A stretch of DNA of 64,000 nt from Calendula officinalis (Eukaryota; Streptophyta; Magnoliopsida; Asterales; Asteraceae). The stretch is taken from assembly GCA_963853835.1 (NCBI GenBank), contig OY970822.1, positions 11,347,501 through 11,411,500 on the forward strand. Direction: 5' to 3'. A program made the position numbers and the translations under genes. The notes below the pieces were generated by a model. The model saw only the letters and a program-made list of their open reading frames with translations, was not told the DNA's origin and did not search any database. Shown piece after piece: positions 1-11,944 of the stretch (position 1 is the stretch's first letter; every line of letters begins with the position of its first letter).

Positions 1-336
1 GCTTAGGGTTTATCATTTAGTTTGATGCTATAAACTTATGCTTCAGCTTATACATGCAAGTGCGTGGCACTGACTTGCCTCTTTTCTGCTGTAAATTTTT
101 GTCTTTGTCGCAAATTTAATGAATGAAATTTTTTATATTATAAAAATCATTACTTGTATATACTGTATAGGGTATATCACCAAATTCCATCATACAAATT
201 TACTGTGCAGCATATATGTTGCAAGTGTGCTTTATAATTCTGCAAATTCTTCTTCTTTAGTCTTGACATCATGATGTATTTTAATTTGCTTTATGATGTA
301 CAAATTATGATTATGTATACCTATAATTATGTTTAG
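1..336 (+). other. Upstream intron of the RuvB-like 1 gene
   Basis: AT-rich non-coding sequence ending in an acceptor (GTTTAG at 331-336) directly before the first visible exon of the RuvB-like gene. I see no coding sequence here. The missing N-terminal exon lies outside the window. Confidence 0.6.
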
Positions 337-2435
337 GCTACTGGAAAAGCTATACCATTGGCTGCTGGATTTGTAGGCCAGGTGGCAGCACGAGAGGCTG
401 GCGGCCTTGTGGTTGATATGATCCGCCAGAAAAAGATGGCTGGCAGAGCACTTCTACTTGCTGGACCTCCTGGTACTGGTAAAACTGCCCTTGCTCTTGG
501 TATCTCCCAAGAACTTGGAACCAAGGTAATACATACTTATTTATATTCAAAAAATGTAACTCAAGGAACATAAAAAAAAGTATTAATTATGATTCATATT
601 GTATAATTATCTTTAGGTCCCATTTTGTCCAATGGTTGGATCAGAAGTCTACTCATCAGAAGTAAAGAAAACCGAGGTTTTGATGGAGAATTTCAGGAGA
701 GCTATTGGTTTACGTATTAAGGAAAATAAGGAGGTTTATGAAGGAGAAGTAAGAAATTAAATTCAACCACTTGTTTCATCTATTAAATATAATAATTGTT
801 AATATTTATCAAATGAATGAATATAGGTGACTGAATTATCTCCCGAGGAAACCGAGAGTGTGACTGGTGGATATGGTAAAGCTATAAGTCATGTTATTAT
901 TGGATTAAAAACTGTCAAAGGAACAAAACAACTGAAGCTGGACCCAACTATTTATGATGCCTTGATTAAGGAAAAGGTAAAAATAATATTGTGAAATTTA
1001 ATTTAATAATTTTTTTAAGTTTTTTAAGTAATGTTAGATCTTAATTACTTTATTGAATTTACATACAGGTTGCAGTTGGTGATGTTATATATATAGAAGC
1101 AAATAGTGGTGCAGTTAAAAGGGTAGGTAGGAGTGATGCGTTTGCAACTGAATTTGATCTTGAGGCTGAAGAATATGTTCCTCTACCTAAAGGAGAAGTT
1201 CACAAGAAAAAAGAAATTGTTCAGGTTTGTTTTTTAAATCCGAAATTCATGTATGATTATGTTGTTTATTATGACATATATAATTAATTTTGTCAGGATG
1301 TTACACTTCATGATCTTGATGCTGCAAATGCACGACCTCAAGGGGGACAAGATATATTGTCCCTAATGGGCCAAATGATGAAACCAAGAAAAACTGAAAT
1401 AACTGACAAACTGAGACAAGAAATTAATAAGGTATTATTCATTTTTTTTTATAAAAAAATTCTGTTATTTTCAAATGCATAACCTATGAATTTATGATAT
1501 CTATAGGTTGTTAATCGTTATATTGATGAAGGGGTTGCAGAACTTGTTCCTGGTGTCTTATTTATTGATGAGGTAAACTTGTTTCTACATTATAGTTTTT
1601 ATTTGTTCAAGTAATTATTAATTGATGTAATTTATTTTATCAGGTACATATGTTGGATATGGAGTGTTTTTCATACTTGAATCGTGCTTTGGAAAGCTCG
1701 TTATCTCCAATTGTAATATTTGCTACCAACAGAGGGATATGTACCGTCAGGTATTTGACTTAATTACAAAGTCAAACAGTGGTTGATGTTAATTATGTCC
1801 CTTGGAAATTAAATAAATATTAATTAAAAATTGATTTGCAGAGGAACTGATATGTCAAGTCCCCATGGCATACCTGTGGATCTTTTAGACAGACTGGCGA
1901 TTATAAGAACAGAAACATATGGTCCAGCTGAAATGATTCAGGTAATAATAAAGATACTATTTATAAATGTTATACATTTTCATTTGAATTTCTAAGTATG
2001 CTTGATGGTGTGGTTAGATATTGGCTATTCGGGCACAAGTGGAGGAATTGTCTATAGATGAAGAAAGTTTGGCTTATCTTGGAGAGATTGGTCAACAGGC
2101 GTCTTTAAGGTTTGACTTTTGTTTTCTCATGTTATGGATTTTTTTTATCTCCATCATAACTTGAAATTAAAAAGCTTGTGCGTTTCCGGCAGGCATGCAG
2201 TGCAATTACTAACACCTGGAAGTGTGGTGGCAAAAATGAATGGTCGTGAGGGTATATGCAAGGTACAATATCTTATAATTTGGATCAATATAAGTATAAT
2301 ATCTGAATACATATGTTGTATATTGAGGTTGTGCGATTGATGCAGGCGGATCTGGAGGAAGTGAGCAGTCTTTATCTGAATGCAAAGTCATCAGCCAAAC
2401 TTCTACAAGAGCAACAAGATAGATACATTTCGTGA
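337..2435 (+). CDS. RUVBL1: RuvB-like 1 AAA+ ATPase (Pontin/TIP49a), 3' part of gene
   Basis: Nuclear AAA+ ATPase that forms hexamers with RuvB-like 2 in chromatin remodellers (INO80, SWR1) and in snoRNP/TOR assembly complexes; in Arabidopsis it is called RIN1. Nine exons join in frame: 337-525, 617-748, 827-976, 1069-1224, 1297-1431, 1507-1572, 1644-1750 with 1842-1941 (split Arg codon), 2018-2109 with 2193-2262 (split Arg codon), and 2346-2435 ending in TGA. That gives 428 residues; the family has about 458, so roughly 30 N-terminal residues are off the left edge. Visible motifs: Walker A GPPGTGKTA near the start, Walker B FIDEVHML across the 1572/1644 junction, sensor-1 FATNRG, and the arginine-rich ISRIR-like C-terminal ATPase lid region. 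All introns are GT-AG and 70-93 bp. No disruption was seen, so it looks functional. Confidence 0.95.
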
Positions 2436-3161
2436 TCAATCTTAATTAATTGTAATTGTTCTAGTATATTTCTCAAGAGTTTGAACATTCCTGTGTGCGT
2501 TTTGTGGGTTAATGTTAGTCTGAACATGATCACTGCGACGCCAGACCATTTAGTGGAATGAAGAATACATTGTTTTGGTTTATACTTTTTAGTTCAAGTT
2601 AATGAAACTTGGGCTTTATGTGCATCAGGCTTGCTTCTATTCATTTCATTTTTGTCTAGTTGTGTTAAAAAGAGTGGTAATAAATTCTGTCGTGTATATC
2701 GATGCTGCCCGTTAAAATTATTTCTTGGGGTCACGGTTGGCACGGCCTGTCGGTTTTTGCTGTGGGTTTGGGGACGGGAGGGAGGGACAGATTGGTTGGT
2801 GAGGTAGGGGGTGTTTTGTGTGTGTGTATTTTGTAATTGTGGTTCCTAAAATACCGAAAGGAAGAGGTATTGTTGTCATGAGTATGGGTATGTCAGTTTA
2901 TTATCGGTTGGAGGGTGAACTGGAGTGTCGCTGATTTGACAAAAATTGAGGCTGTCACTTTTTTCTTAGAGTGCTAGTTGAAATTTTAATATCTTTTGTT
3001 TACCTATATATAGGGGTTCTCGTAGTATCAAGCTATATCTTGAACGAATTGTAAATTGAAACATGGTTTAGGGGGTTTTACCAATGGGTTAATGGAGATG
3101 CATTCTAATACTCAAGCTGCCTCCAACAACCAAAATTTTCAAATCCCTTAGGCCAATTTGG
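2436..3161. other. 3' flank of RuvB-like gene; intergenic
   Basis: Probable 3' UTR followed by T- and G-rich intergenic DNA. No open frame or recognisable repeat was seen until the copia remnant that follows. Confidence 0.4.
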
Positions 3162-3257
3162 GTCTCAAGAGACCAACTTGCTAATGTATTAACAAAGCCA
3201 CTTCGTTTGTTCCATATGAGACTAGTTGGGTATGCTCAACATCTTGAGGAGTGTTAG
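3162..3257 (+). pseudogene. Ty1/copia polyprotein C-terminal remnant joined to LTR start
   Basis: Frame +3162 reads VSRDQLANVLTKPL and runs on to ...HLEEC then stop at 3255-3257. This is the characteristic end of the RNase H domain of plant Ty1/copia polyproteins (the DQLAD-x-LTKPL motif). The stop overlaps TGTTAGAAATA from 3252, a typical copia LTR 5' end. Upstream the frame is not maintained, so this is a decayed fragment of an element rather than a gene. Confidence 0.75.
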
Positions 3258-3288
3258 AAATAGTAGTACAAGGATTATTATTTTGAGT

Positions 3289-3440
3289 AATGGTATTTAG
3301 TCTTACCATTTGGTCCTACGCATTAAATGAAGACATGTGTCAAAATCAAAGGATAATATTAAAAGAGAGAATTAGTGGATTACACATGTATCAATGAGTA
3401 GGGCTATGAGTAAGACCAAATGGTAGGACTAAATATCATT
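3289..3440. mobile_element. MITE, copy 1 of a dispersed family
   Basis: About 150 bp with terminal inverted repeats near 30 bp. The left end reads AATGGTATTTAGTCTTACCA; the reverse complement of the right end reads AATGATATTTAGTCCTACCA. A second copy lies at 60835-61000 with the same interior (GAAGACATGTGTCAAAATCA). It sits just inside the start of the copia LTR remnant. No coding capacity. A TAA trinucleotide at both edges would suit PIF/Harbinger, but the exact boundary is ambiguous by one or two bases. Confidence 0.7.
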
Positions 3441-4319
3441 AAGATGTATATACAGGGCTCCTTAAGACGTCCCAAGATACCAAAGTTTGAACCTCGTGGT
3501 GAACAATTTTGGGATGGCCAAGGAAAGTCCAAACACGGCCATGGGATTGTGAGAGCAAAGATCCCTCTTCATTTTAGGGGTCCTTATTGAATAAGCAAGC
3601 CAATATATATATTTTCTATCAAGTATCAGCTTTGGCTATAATTTTTAGGATCAATACACTAAACAGAGATAACAATGTGGATATCTAGAGTTGGAACCAG
3701 ACAAATGAAAAAAAAAAAAAAAAAGAGTATTAATTTAAGAATTATTTTTTTAACTGTTCCGTTTTTTGGTTCAACTCCAAACCAGCACATGAACAGATTA
3801 CATACTCAAGCTCTTTCAATCTGAATTCTGAAACATACAAACCTAAAACAACATTGTTTTAAGTTAAAAACAAGTAATTGGTTCAACTCTAGTTTTGGGG
3901 GAGGGTTCCGGTAGGAAGAATTGAAATTATTTTTACACTTTGATGCAACATTTTTTTAAACTTGATGCATCCGTTCTTTTTTTGTAGCATCACAGTGTAA
4001 AAATCCTTCATACATTAAGAACCCGTTCTGCTTGATCATATGCACAAATTCATGTTAGATGCTACAATAACAGAACCTAACAACCATCGTATGTAAGCCA
4101 AACCTAAACAAGCGTGTATTCAGTAATAAGTGTTCTTTAAAACAGCTCATATAATCTTCCGCATAAAGAAAGAAAAAAACAGTAGTTCATAAAAGCATAA
4201 CCAATCCTATCATCTCTATTTTATCACTAGGAAATTACTTAAATATTCATAATTTATTGCACAAAATCTCTCATGATAAGGAAATTACAACCAAATAATT
4301 CTGACATTTAAAATGTCGC
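3441..4319. other. Intergenic
   Basis: Low-complexity AT-rich DNA with an A-tract at 3707-3724. The stretch 3450-3590 (around GTTTGAACCTCGTGG) may be more of the copia LTR or another repeat, but I cannot prove it. The right end is probably 3' UTR of the bL25 gene. Confidence 0.35.
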
Positions 4320-5590
4320 CTATTGTGCATCTAGTTTAGCTGCAACAATCTTGCAAATGGGCAAGGTTTCATCTTTGCTTAAAAGCTTCAAAGATTGATG
4401 AACCTTGACATCATGCATGAACACCTTATCTCCAATATCCAGATTGCTAATGTCAACTTCAATCTTCTGAGGAATGTGTTCTGATGGACAGTTGTACTTC
4501 AAACTGGTTCTTATCTTGTTCAACAACCCACCTGTTTTCTCATCCAATAGTAGATCATATCATTACATGATTCAGTATTTTTTACTTGATAAATAGTAGG
4601 AAAAATACAAACCTTTTTTAAGACCAGGACAAACATCTTCGCCTTTAAACACAACGGGCACATCAACCTTCAACTCTGTTCCTTCATCTGCCCAAACAAA
4701 CACCAGATTCAAAAGCTTTCCTGTCTCTGGATCCCTATGAACCTACACCAAAATTCCACTTAATTTAATAATCACCGATTTCAGTTGAATATTAGAAATT
4801 TGACTATCTTATTGGACTATGATATACCATGACATCAAGTATCAGAAACGTGGAGTCTTAATACTGAATTTAATTAAGCAAGGGGGAAACGTTTGTGCAA
4901 TAAACGACTTCTTCCAAAAAACGGAAGCTTTGTTGATGTCTGAATTCCTAGTAGACTCTACCATAATAATGATTTTGATATGAATTCATAGAAAAAATTG
5001 TGCAGTATCAGTTCTAAATTTAAACTAGGTCAGCTTCAAGTGCCAATTTCTTTCCCTATTAAATCTCAATTATCAGTCGTTGCTGAAAGTTAAAAACGAT
5101 TATAGTGTAATGACAGGTGACATTTCGTCGAAAACTTAATAGGCATACACTATCAAAAGCTAGTGGTGAGCAAATAAACTATAAGGCTCGAAAATATAAC
5201 TCGAGATTAGAAGAGTACACTTGCCTTGATTGGAAGAACGTTTCCGGATTCAAGTAGTGTGGAAGAACCGGACCCGGCCCTGATCTGCAACGGGAAAGTG
5301 GTGGAGCAGAAATAAGGAAGATCAATGGAATCGAGAATAGATTTAATTTGTCTTCTCTCGGTGGTTAGCAGGTGCTTTCTAGCAACGGACCTCGCCGGAT
5401 TACCACCGCCGTCAATACTAGGGTTAGGTTGTGCAAATACGACAGCCGGTATTCGACCTTGGGCTCTATCTTTGACGGAGACTCTATTACCGGTGATCTC
5501 CCTAGGAATGGCTTGGATGGTATGGTATGACCTTGACGTCTCCGTCGTTTTCCTCACGCCAACCACGGCGGTGCGCCACCACTTCGACAT
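4320..5590 (-). CDS. bL25-family organellar ribosomal protein (L25/TL5-like)
   Basis: Predicted component of the large subunit of an organellar ribosome; bL25 proteins bind 5S rRNA. Three exons on the minus strand: 5225-5590, 4613-4742 and 4320-4531, totalling 708 bp (235 residues plus stop). I start at MSKWWRTAVVG (5590); a second in-frame ATG lies 13 codons upstream at 5629. The Arg/Ser/Thr-rich N-terminus suits a mitochondrial transit peptide. The bL25 fold is seen in VHRDPETGKLLNLVFVW and the TL5-like C-terminal domain in KIEVDISNLDIGDK. The first intron uses a GC donor (AAG then GCAAGT), forced by the reading frame: the adjacent GT would give an immediate stop. The closest match I recall is Arabidopsis At5g66860. 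Divergent from the LOB-domain gene. Confidence 0.9.
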
Positions 5591-7067
5591 CGTCTGGTGT
5601 TGCAATTTCTCACTGTAGACGAGAAACACTTGATAGATCCTTTTAGGAGTGAGGATTATTTGGGCTAAATTTGTTGTTTTTGTTCAGCTGAAAAATAGAA
5701 GTATGGATTGGGCTATTTTAGAATCATTAGGATTGGGCTCAGAAAAATAAGTTAAATTACAGATGTTTTAAATTTAAATTTAAATTTATCGTTCAAAATT
5801 CTCTCTCTGCAAATCTGTAACAAACCCCTCAAATCCGACGGTCAAAACATACCCACTCTCCAAATCTAGACGGTGTCAAATACACCACATACACGCACAC
5901 CCATTATCTGTCATTCGCACACTCATCGTACATACATACATATAACATACACATGCTCATGGCGTCGTTGTTATCGTGTTGATAGTTATTTCTTTTCTCT
6001 TTCCTAAAAGAATTCTTCTGCGTGTTCTTCAGTGTGCGCGCGCGCGTTATTTTTCGTCAATGCTTACCATTTTGTTCAAGATCTTGAAAGTTTTGAAGAT
6101 CTGATTAAGCGCTACTTGAAGTTGAATCCTAGCTCCTCGTATCTCGCATACAGGTACGCAGAATTCGGCATTTTTTACTCGTGAATCGATAAAATCAATG
6201 TATTCGTTATAATTGATTCTTTTGCGTTCTCTTTTGCAGGTGAGTAGGAATTTGTTTCTGGAGACTGGTCTAAAGAGGTTTTTAACGGAATCACAACGTA
6301 AAATAGGTGAGAATTTTTCGTTTTTCGTCGTTAGAGTAAATTTGATTCCTCTTCCGTAGCAGGTTCTATATATTCTCAATTTTGTTCAATTCGATGATCT
6401 TAATATGATCTAGTAAATTTAACTACACTATATTTTAATAAAAATCGGATCTAGAAAATATTTGTTTACCAGAGCAGTTTCTTGCACTATAAGTCGATGC
6501 AAATACGCGTCAAAACGAAACTTATTTTTTCTTCCATATTCTTTCTTTAATTTCATTATCTGCTCTCATTTTAGTCTTCCTATTTACAGAAATCATTGTT
6601 TTGGATCGGGTTAAATATTAAAAAATTTATTTCGTCGTCTTCTTCAAAGGTCCATTACTTTTATATTCTTTTATTCCAACTTAATTAGTACGGAGTAATA
6701 ATTAATCAATAATCAACATAATACTAATAATAATCTTTCAGTTTGGCATACTGTTGTCGGTTTCGATGCAAATAAAATAATATTTTTAATTGCCACCACC
6801 TTCTCCATAATCGGTAAATGAACCCTCGCTGAAAGCCACATTTTTAATTCATTGTCAGCATCCTTAGATTCTTATGTACGTTTTGTGTATTTAGTATAAT
6901 CATTATAAAATTTGTCAATATGCTCGCATTTACTCCCTTATTAAACAATTTTATAATCAAATACCTGTTTCCGCATTTTCAATTTCACAACAAAATGTGT
7001 AAATTCTTGGAAAATAATCATAATTTTATCCAATTTTGAAGGTAAACAGCGTATAAAAAGTGACAAA
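5591..7067. other. Divergent promoter / 5' UTR region between bL25 and LBD genes
   Basis: Holds the 5' ends of both genes. The half near 5810-5960 is CA- and CT-rich, and a (CG) run TGCGCGCGCGCG lies near 6035. Sequence around 6000-6310 with several AG/GT junctions (for example GCAG/GTGAGTAGG near 6240) suggests a spliced 5' UTR for the LOB gene. The ORFs in this stretch have no recognisable protein and look spurious. Confidence 0.4.
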
Positions 7068-7967
7068 ATGATGGCATCATCGAGTGTTCCTTGTGCTGCG
7101 TGTAAGTTCTTGCGTAGAAAATGTGTAGCAGATTGCGTATTCAAACCATATTTCCCACAAGAACAAGCTCATAAATTCCTTAGTGTACACAAAGTTTATG
7201 GAGCAAGTAATGTTGCAAAACTCCTAAATGATCTCCCAATAGCCCAAAGAGAAGATGCTGTTACTTCCCTTGCATATGAGGCTGAGGCCCGTTTGCGTGA
7301 CCCGATTTACGGTTGTGTCGGTTACATCTCGATTTTACAGCACCGGTTAATCCAAATTCAGATGGATTTACAGACTTCCAAACAAGAATTAGCTACTTAT
7401 ATGGGACCGGATTCGGGGTTGATGATCGGGAGTTTGAACCCGGAGGCTATGCAACAGTTTCCTAATTTGAATCTGCAACCTGCATGGGAACCGAGTGGGC
7501 CGGTTGTGGGCCCGATGATGGCCCAACAAGGGCCTGGAGGTGGTCAGCATGCTGAGAGATTATATGAAGCTCAGCAAAGGCAGTTGGTTGAACAAGCTGC
7601 TAAAGACCAAGAGTTGCAATTACGAGCGAAACATACACGTGAAGAAGATGAAGCTGTGAAACAATATCTAAATCAATATCAGCAGCTGCAGGATTTGATG
7701 AGGTTGAATAATAGATCAGGGTTTGATGGTTCAGGACCATCACACTTGGCTGGACCTGGTTTAAATTTAGTAGGTGGCAGTATGTATGAAAATGCTATGT
7801 ATCGGATGGAGCAAATGCAGCAGCAAGAACAACAACAATTACAACAGCTGCAACAACAACAACAGTTGCAACAGCAGCAGCAAGCTCAGCATGTACCACA
7901 ACAGCAGCCACATCAGCGCGAGGGAGAGGGTAACGAGGAGGGTAGGGGCGTTGATCCGATGTTGTGA
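7068..7967 (+). CDS. LBD36: LOB-domain (AS2/LOB) transcription factor, LBD36/ASL1 type
   Basis: Plant-specific nuclear DNA-binding protein of the class I LOB family, acting in organ boundary and leaf development. One exon, 299 residues. The LOB domain covers about residues 6-107. The CX2CX6CX3C zinc motif reads CAACKFLRRKCVADC, followed by the GAS block (VHKVYGASNVAKLLNDL) and the leucine-zipper-like coiled coil around GCVGYISILQHRLIQIQMDL. The C-terminal third is Gln-rich, with long CAG/CAA tracts from about residue 245. The start could be either of two adjacent ATGs (7068 or 7071); the second gives MASSSVPCAACKF, the form usual in LBD36. Its length and Gln-rich tail fit Arabidopsis LBD36 (At5g66870) better than AS2. 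No disruption seen. Confidence 0.92.
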   Translation: MMASSSVPCAACKFLRRKCVADCVFKPYFPQEQAHKFLSVHKVYGASNVAKLLNDLPIAQREDAVTSLAYEAEARLRDPIYGCVGYISILQHRLIQIQMDLQTSKQELATYMGPDSGLMIGSLNPEAMQQFPNLNLQPAWEPSGPVVGPMMAQQGPGGGQHAERLYEAQQRQLVEQAAKDQELQLRAKHTREEDEAVKQYLNQYQQLQDLMRLNNRSGFDGSGPSHLAGPGLNLVGGSMYENAMYRMEQMQQQEQQQLQQLQQQQQLQQQQQAQHVPQQQPHQREGEGNEEGRGVDPML

Positions 7968-9297
7968 TGATGATTTAGATATTCTTGGAACAAATATTTT
8001 TGACATATATAGATGAGTTGAACTATATATACAGTTAGGACTTTGGTTGGTATATTAGTGAAGGGTAGCTAGGTAATGCATACACATAACACATTTTGGG
8101 CAGTTCACGAATGATACATGTGAAGAATTTTGTGTATCATGATTTTGCTTTATTACGTACTTAGATGAATTTTGGGTACATTTAACTATAAAATTCCACA
8201 GACAAGTCATTTAACCGGTAACACTCTGGAAAGAATTGAGCAAATGAAAGATGAAATTAACAAGTAACATGATTTTGAACTTTAGTAATATATACTTTTT
8301 TAGTGTAAATTTTCTTATTTTAATTAATGTAAAGATGACAAGTTTGATAAAGTAAAAGTTAAAAACAACTTATGTTTTATCATTGGATGTGTGAGAGTAT
8401 ATATGATGGTAGATTTGGATCATGAAAATTAAATATTTTTTTGGTTCTATTTATATTTTCATATATTCTTTGTTTGGATATTGGTTTAACCATGGTACAT
8501 AATTGTTCTATAACAAATTCTCTTATTTGGTGGTTGAAATTAAGACAAATCTTTGACGGTGTCTATTTCAGATTGATGCCAACTTGTTATTCTTTCTAAT
8601 TCGTGGCATACAAAGTCAATGGAGAGGTTTTGACCAATAGTGGTTTATTTTAATACTCTAGTTGTAATTATTCTGCAATATAATAGTACGTATTACATGA
8701 TTTGGATGTGAAGATTTTGACTAAAAAAGTAGTGGCATCCATCCATGGGGATTTGAGAAAAAAAAAAAGGTAGCATATGAGTGTAGAAGACGACTTTGCT
8801 TCGGTTTGTACAATTAATTCAAGGTTTTTTCGGTTTCCTTCAAACACACAGAAAGCTAGGCAGAGTAGTTGGTTCAACTTGTTCATGGCGTTAGAAACAC
8901 CATTTTATTTTATAAAATAATGAAGTATAATAATAATATAACAAATTTCATGCTTCCTATACACCTCTTATTATAGTAGTATTATAAAAAAATAAACTAC
9001 ACAATTGTCAACTGAGTAGAAGAAAACAAAAAAGCAAAAGACACAACCCGAGCACCAACGAACACTAACTGATCACCCCGACTCTACATAAACCAGATGG
9101 ATGAAACAATCTTCGATGCAAGAAATAACCACAAACAGTAGAAACATGAATTAAGACAACGTGATTTGATTAACACACCACTTACTATCTCAAAATAAAG
9201 ACTAGTCACATTCCATTTCAACAAAAAACAAAAACAAAATTTGCTAGCAAGTTTTGGTTCAAAAACTTAAATTGTAGTGTTATATTGATAAAGTAAT
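7968..9297. other. Convergent intergenic region
   Basis: 3' flanks of the LOB gene (+) and the Misato-like gene (-). AT-rich, with a poly-A run near 8758-8769. No coding frame or clear repeat was recognised. Confidence 0.4.
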
Positions 9298-11944
9298 TCA
9301 ATCAGAATCAGAAGAATACTCTTGCTTAGGATCAAGAACCAAAACCATTTTGGACAAATTCTCACCAATCTCTTCAACTTCTTCTTTCCCAAACCCCCAA
9401 CTTCTCAACACATCAGCACCAATCGATCCTCTCTCAATCCCAAATTTCCGAATATTACCCAATCTATTCTCCAAATACGGTAAAACCGCCCTACTCGAAC
9501 GCAATCTGGCTGCCATAGGGACCGAGTGTACATCAAGTGGTCCCCTACTTGATGCAGATTCTGTTACCGGGTTAGTTAATCGGGCCCCACGTCTGCCAAC
9601 ACGGGCCCCAAAAATGGAGGGGAACGGTAACGGTATTGGAAGTGGACAACGAGATACTGATAAATGAGAAAATCTAGGTTTTGTTGATGAATTTTCATAC
9701 GCGTTTTCAACTGCTTCTTTAACTTCAGAAGTTGAAGCCTCGTGATCACCTGTAGAATTATAAAAAAAAATATATATATATTAACAAAAAATGTATTGGT
9801 GATCCGACCCGGCCCATTACACATACCAGCTCCAAGGGCTCCATGCACGATCATGGATTCAATGGCTTGCAAATCTTCCGCATCGTGTGCAGTTTCAGGT
9901 GTTAATGGTTGCAAATTTTGTATTAAAGATTGCTGAAACCTTTTACCTAATTCATAAGAAAACACTGAATTAAAAACAAAACGATTAATTTAAAAAAAGG
10001 TTGGTAGATTAGCAATATATACCAGTTACTGATGGTGCTGGCATTGCAGCATCTAAAACAGTAACAATATTCTGTCTCGCTTGCCCTGATAACATTTGTA
10101 TTCTTTCATATAAATCCATTGCACCAAATTCGTGTGCTGACTCACCAGTGGGACCCGTTTTTTGCATACGAAATGGGAGAGTAATTGAGTGTATTGCAGA
10201 TGCATAAACCGCACTCGAATGATACAGCTTTTCATTTTGTAAATTCAAAAATTGAGAAACCCTACCTTTACAAAATTAAATAATGATCCTTATTAATATT
10301 ATTACACGACCAAAAAACATGTTAAATAATTTTATTAAGAAAATAAAAACTTACTTTCAGTTAAATCTGGTAAACCAACTGGAACAATTAAGTTGCATAA
10401 AGAAGACAATGCAGAAAACGATACCGCATCATGAAGCCTGCTTGAAATAACCTTTCTTCGGTTTGTGAGATTATTATAAGAATTAGGGCTTCTAACAGAA
10501 TAAAGCATAACAGGAACATTTGTATATTCATCTGCAATATTTTCCAAAAGTGATGCACCTACACCAGAAAATCCTCCCGAATCATCAACCATAAATTGTA
10601 TCCCCTGAGATCAAACTTTCATATTATTAAAAAAAAAATGATACTATATTATTATTATTATTTATTTATTTGTTTATTTTAATTAATAAATACCTGAATA
10701 TGGTCACATTCTTCTATGAAAAAACGAAGTCTTTCATTGATTTCATCACCTTGTAGACCTTCAGACACTGTTGTTCTTCCAATTCCAAAGTTGTTGAATT
10801 CTTGAGTGTTCATCCAAAATCCGTTTAATTCAAATAAACTTTGTGGATGATAATGAACTTTTGAATAATCGGTCCAAAATTGGACGCTACTTTCGAGAGA
10901 ACTTATAACATCTGTGTCTAATATTTCATTTTGAGATTCACCATTGGTTGCTATTTCCTTCCCTTCATCATACAGTCGTTGTAAAAACAGATTCTTTTTA
11001 TGTGGTTCAGATGCTTCAGTTGTCACATCACCTTTCCTGTACATTTTCATATATTTATATAGCTTTAATATATATACTGACAATATATATCATAACAAAA
11101 AAATGTAGTTTAGAAAGAATCACAGTCTCACCATGCGGAAACACTTGATGATAAAGATGGATTCTGGTTGTATAATGTACCACGTGAACTCATACATCCA
11201 AGAGATCCTGCAAGCAAGTAGAAATATTATTACCATCATTGCATTTATTAATAAAAATAAAATTAAAATTAAAAAATAAGAAATACCTTGAAAATCAACT
11301 GAAATCAAGCGAGGGGTATACGTAGGCATGCCCTGCATATTAACATAGTAAATATATAAACACTTTGGTGTAAAATAAGTCAATGTTTTGAACAATATCT
11401 ATACATGAGATATAATATTTAATATTTTGCATAGTGGTTTTACCTGTTGAGTCTCTCCAGTACGGTAGAGGACATCCATATCAAGGTTTTGATTTTTAAA
11501 AACTAAGTCAGCCTCTGTGTCTTCAACTAATCCCAGTAATTCATCCTTCAAAAAACAAGCAACAGAACGAAAAGAGCAATAAATAATTTAATGATGAAAA
11601 AGTTAATTAGAACTAGCTTCGGGATTAGATGGCTGTCGGTATATGATCTAAGCTATAATTTAATAATTAGAGTTATACAGTTTTTAATTTATGCTATAAA
11701 AACTTCATTGTAATGATTGTAATGGATATATAATATGAGATAGTTGTTGTTTGTGAAAATTTATAAGTTAGGTATAAATTCCGAATAATGGATTGATGAT
11801 GCTGATGTTGCATTTATAAATACATACATACATATATCAATACATGTATAGCTAGTAAATGTGTAAATTTACCTGGAAATTCCAGAAGTGAGAACCGATA
11901 AAATTAGCATAACTCCCAACTTGAAAAGTCACAAGCTCTTTCAT
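9298..11944 (-). CDS. Misato/DML1-like tubulin-related protein
   Basis: Eukaryotic Misato proteins have an N-terminal Misato segment II domain and a tubulin/FtsZ-like domain. They act in mitochondrial distribution and in tubulin assembly through the TCP-1 chaperonin. Nine coding exons on the minus strand join in frame: 11873-11944, 11444-11545, 11287-11332, 11132-11207, 10694-11036, 10355-10604, 10023-10265, 9827-9946, 9298-9749. The product is 567 residues, close to the Arabidopsis homologue (At4g37190, about 560). The N-terminus MKELVTFQVGSYANFIGSHF and then FWNFQ are hallmark Misato residues. The second exon gives DELLGLVEDTEADLVFKNQ. The tubulin-like glycine loop is DDSGGFSGVGASLLENI in exon 6. 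An acidic C-terminal tail ends in SSDSD. A non-coding 5' exon is likely, ending at 12316 (CAG/GTAATCC) and joining at about 11952. No frameshift seen. Confidence 0.9.

Noticed and set aside
5325..5618. 97-codon plus-strand ORF
   Set aside because: Antisense shadow of bL25 exon 1.
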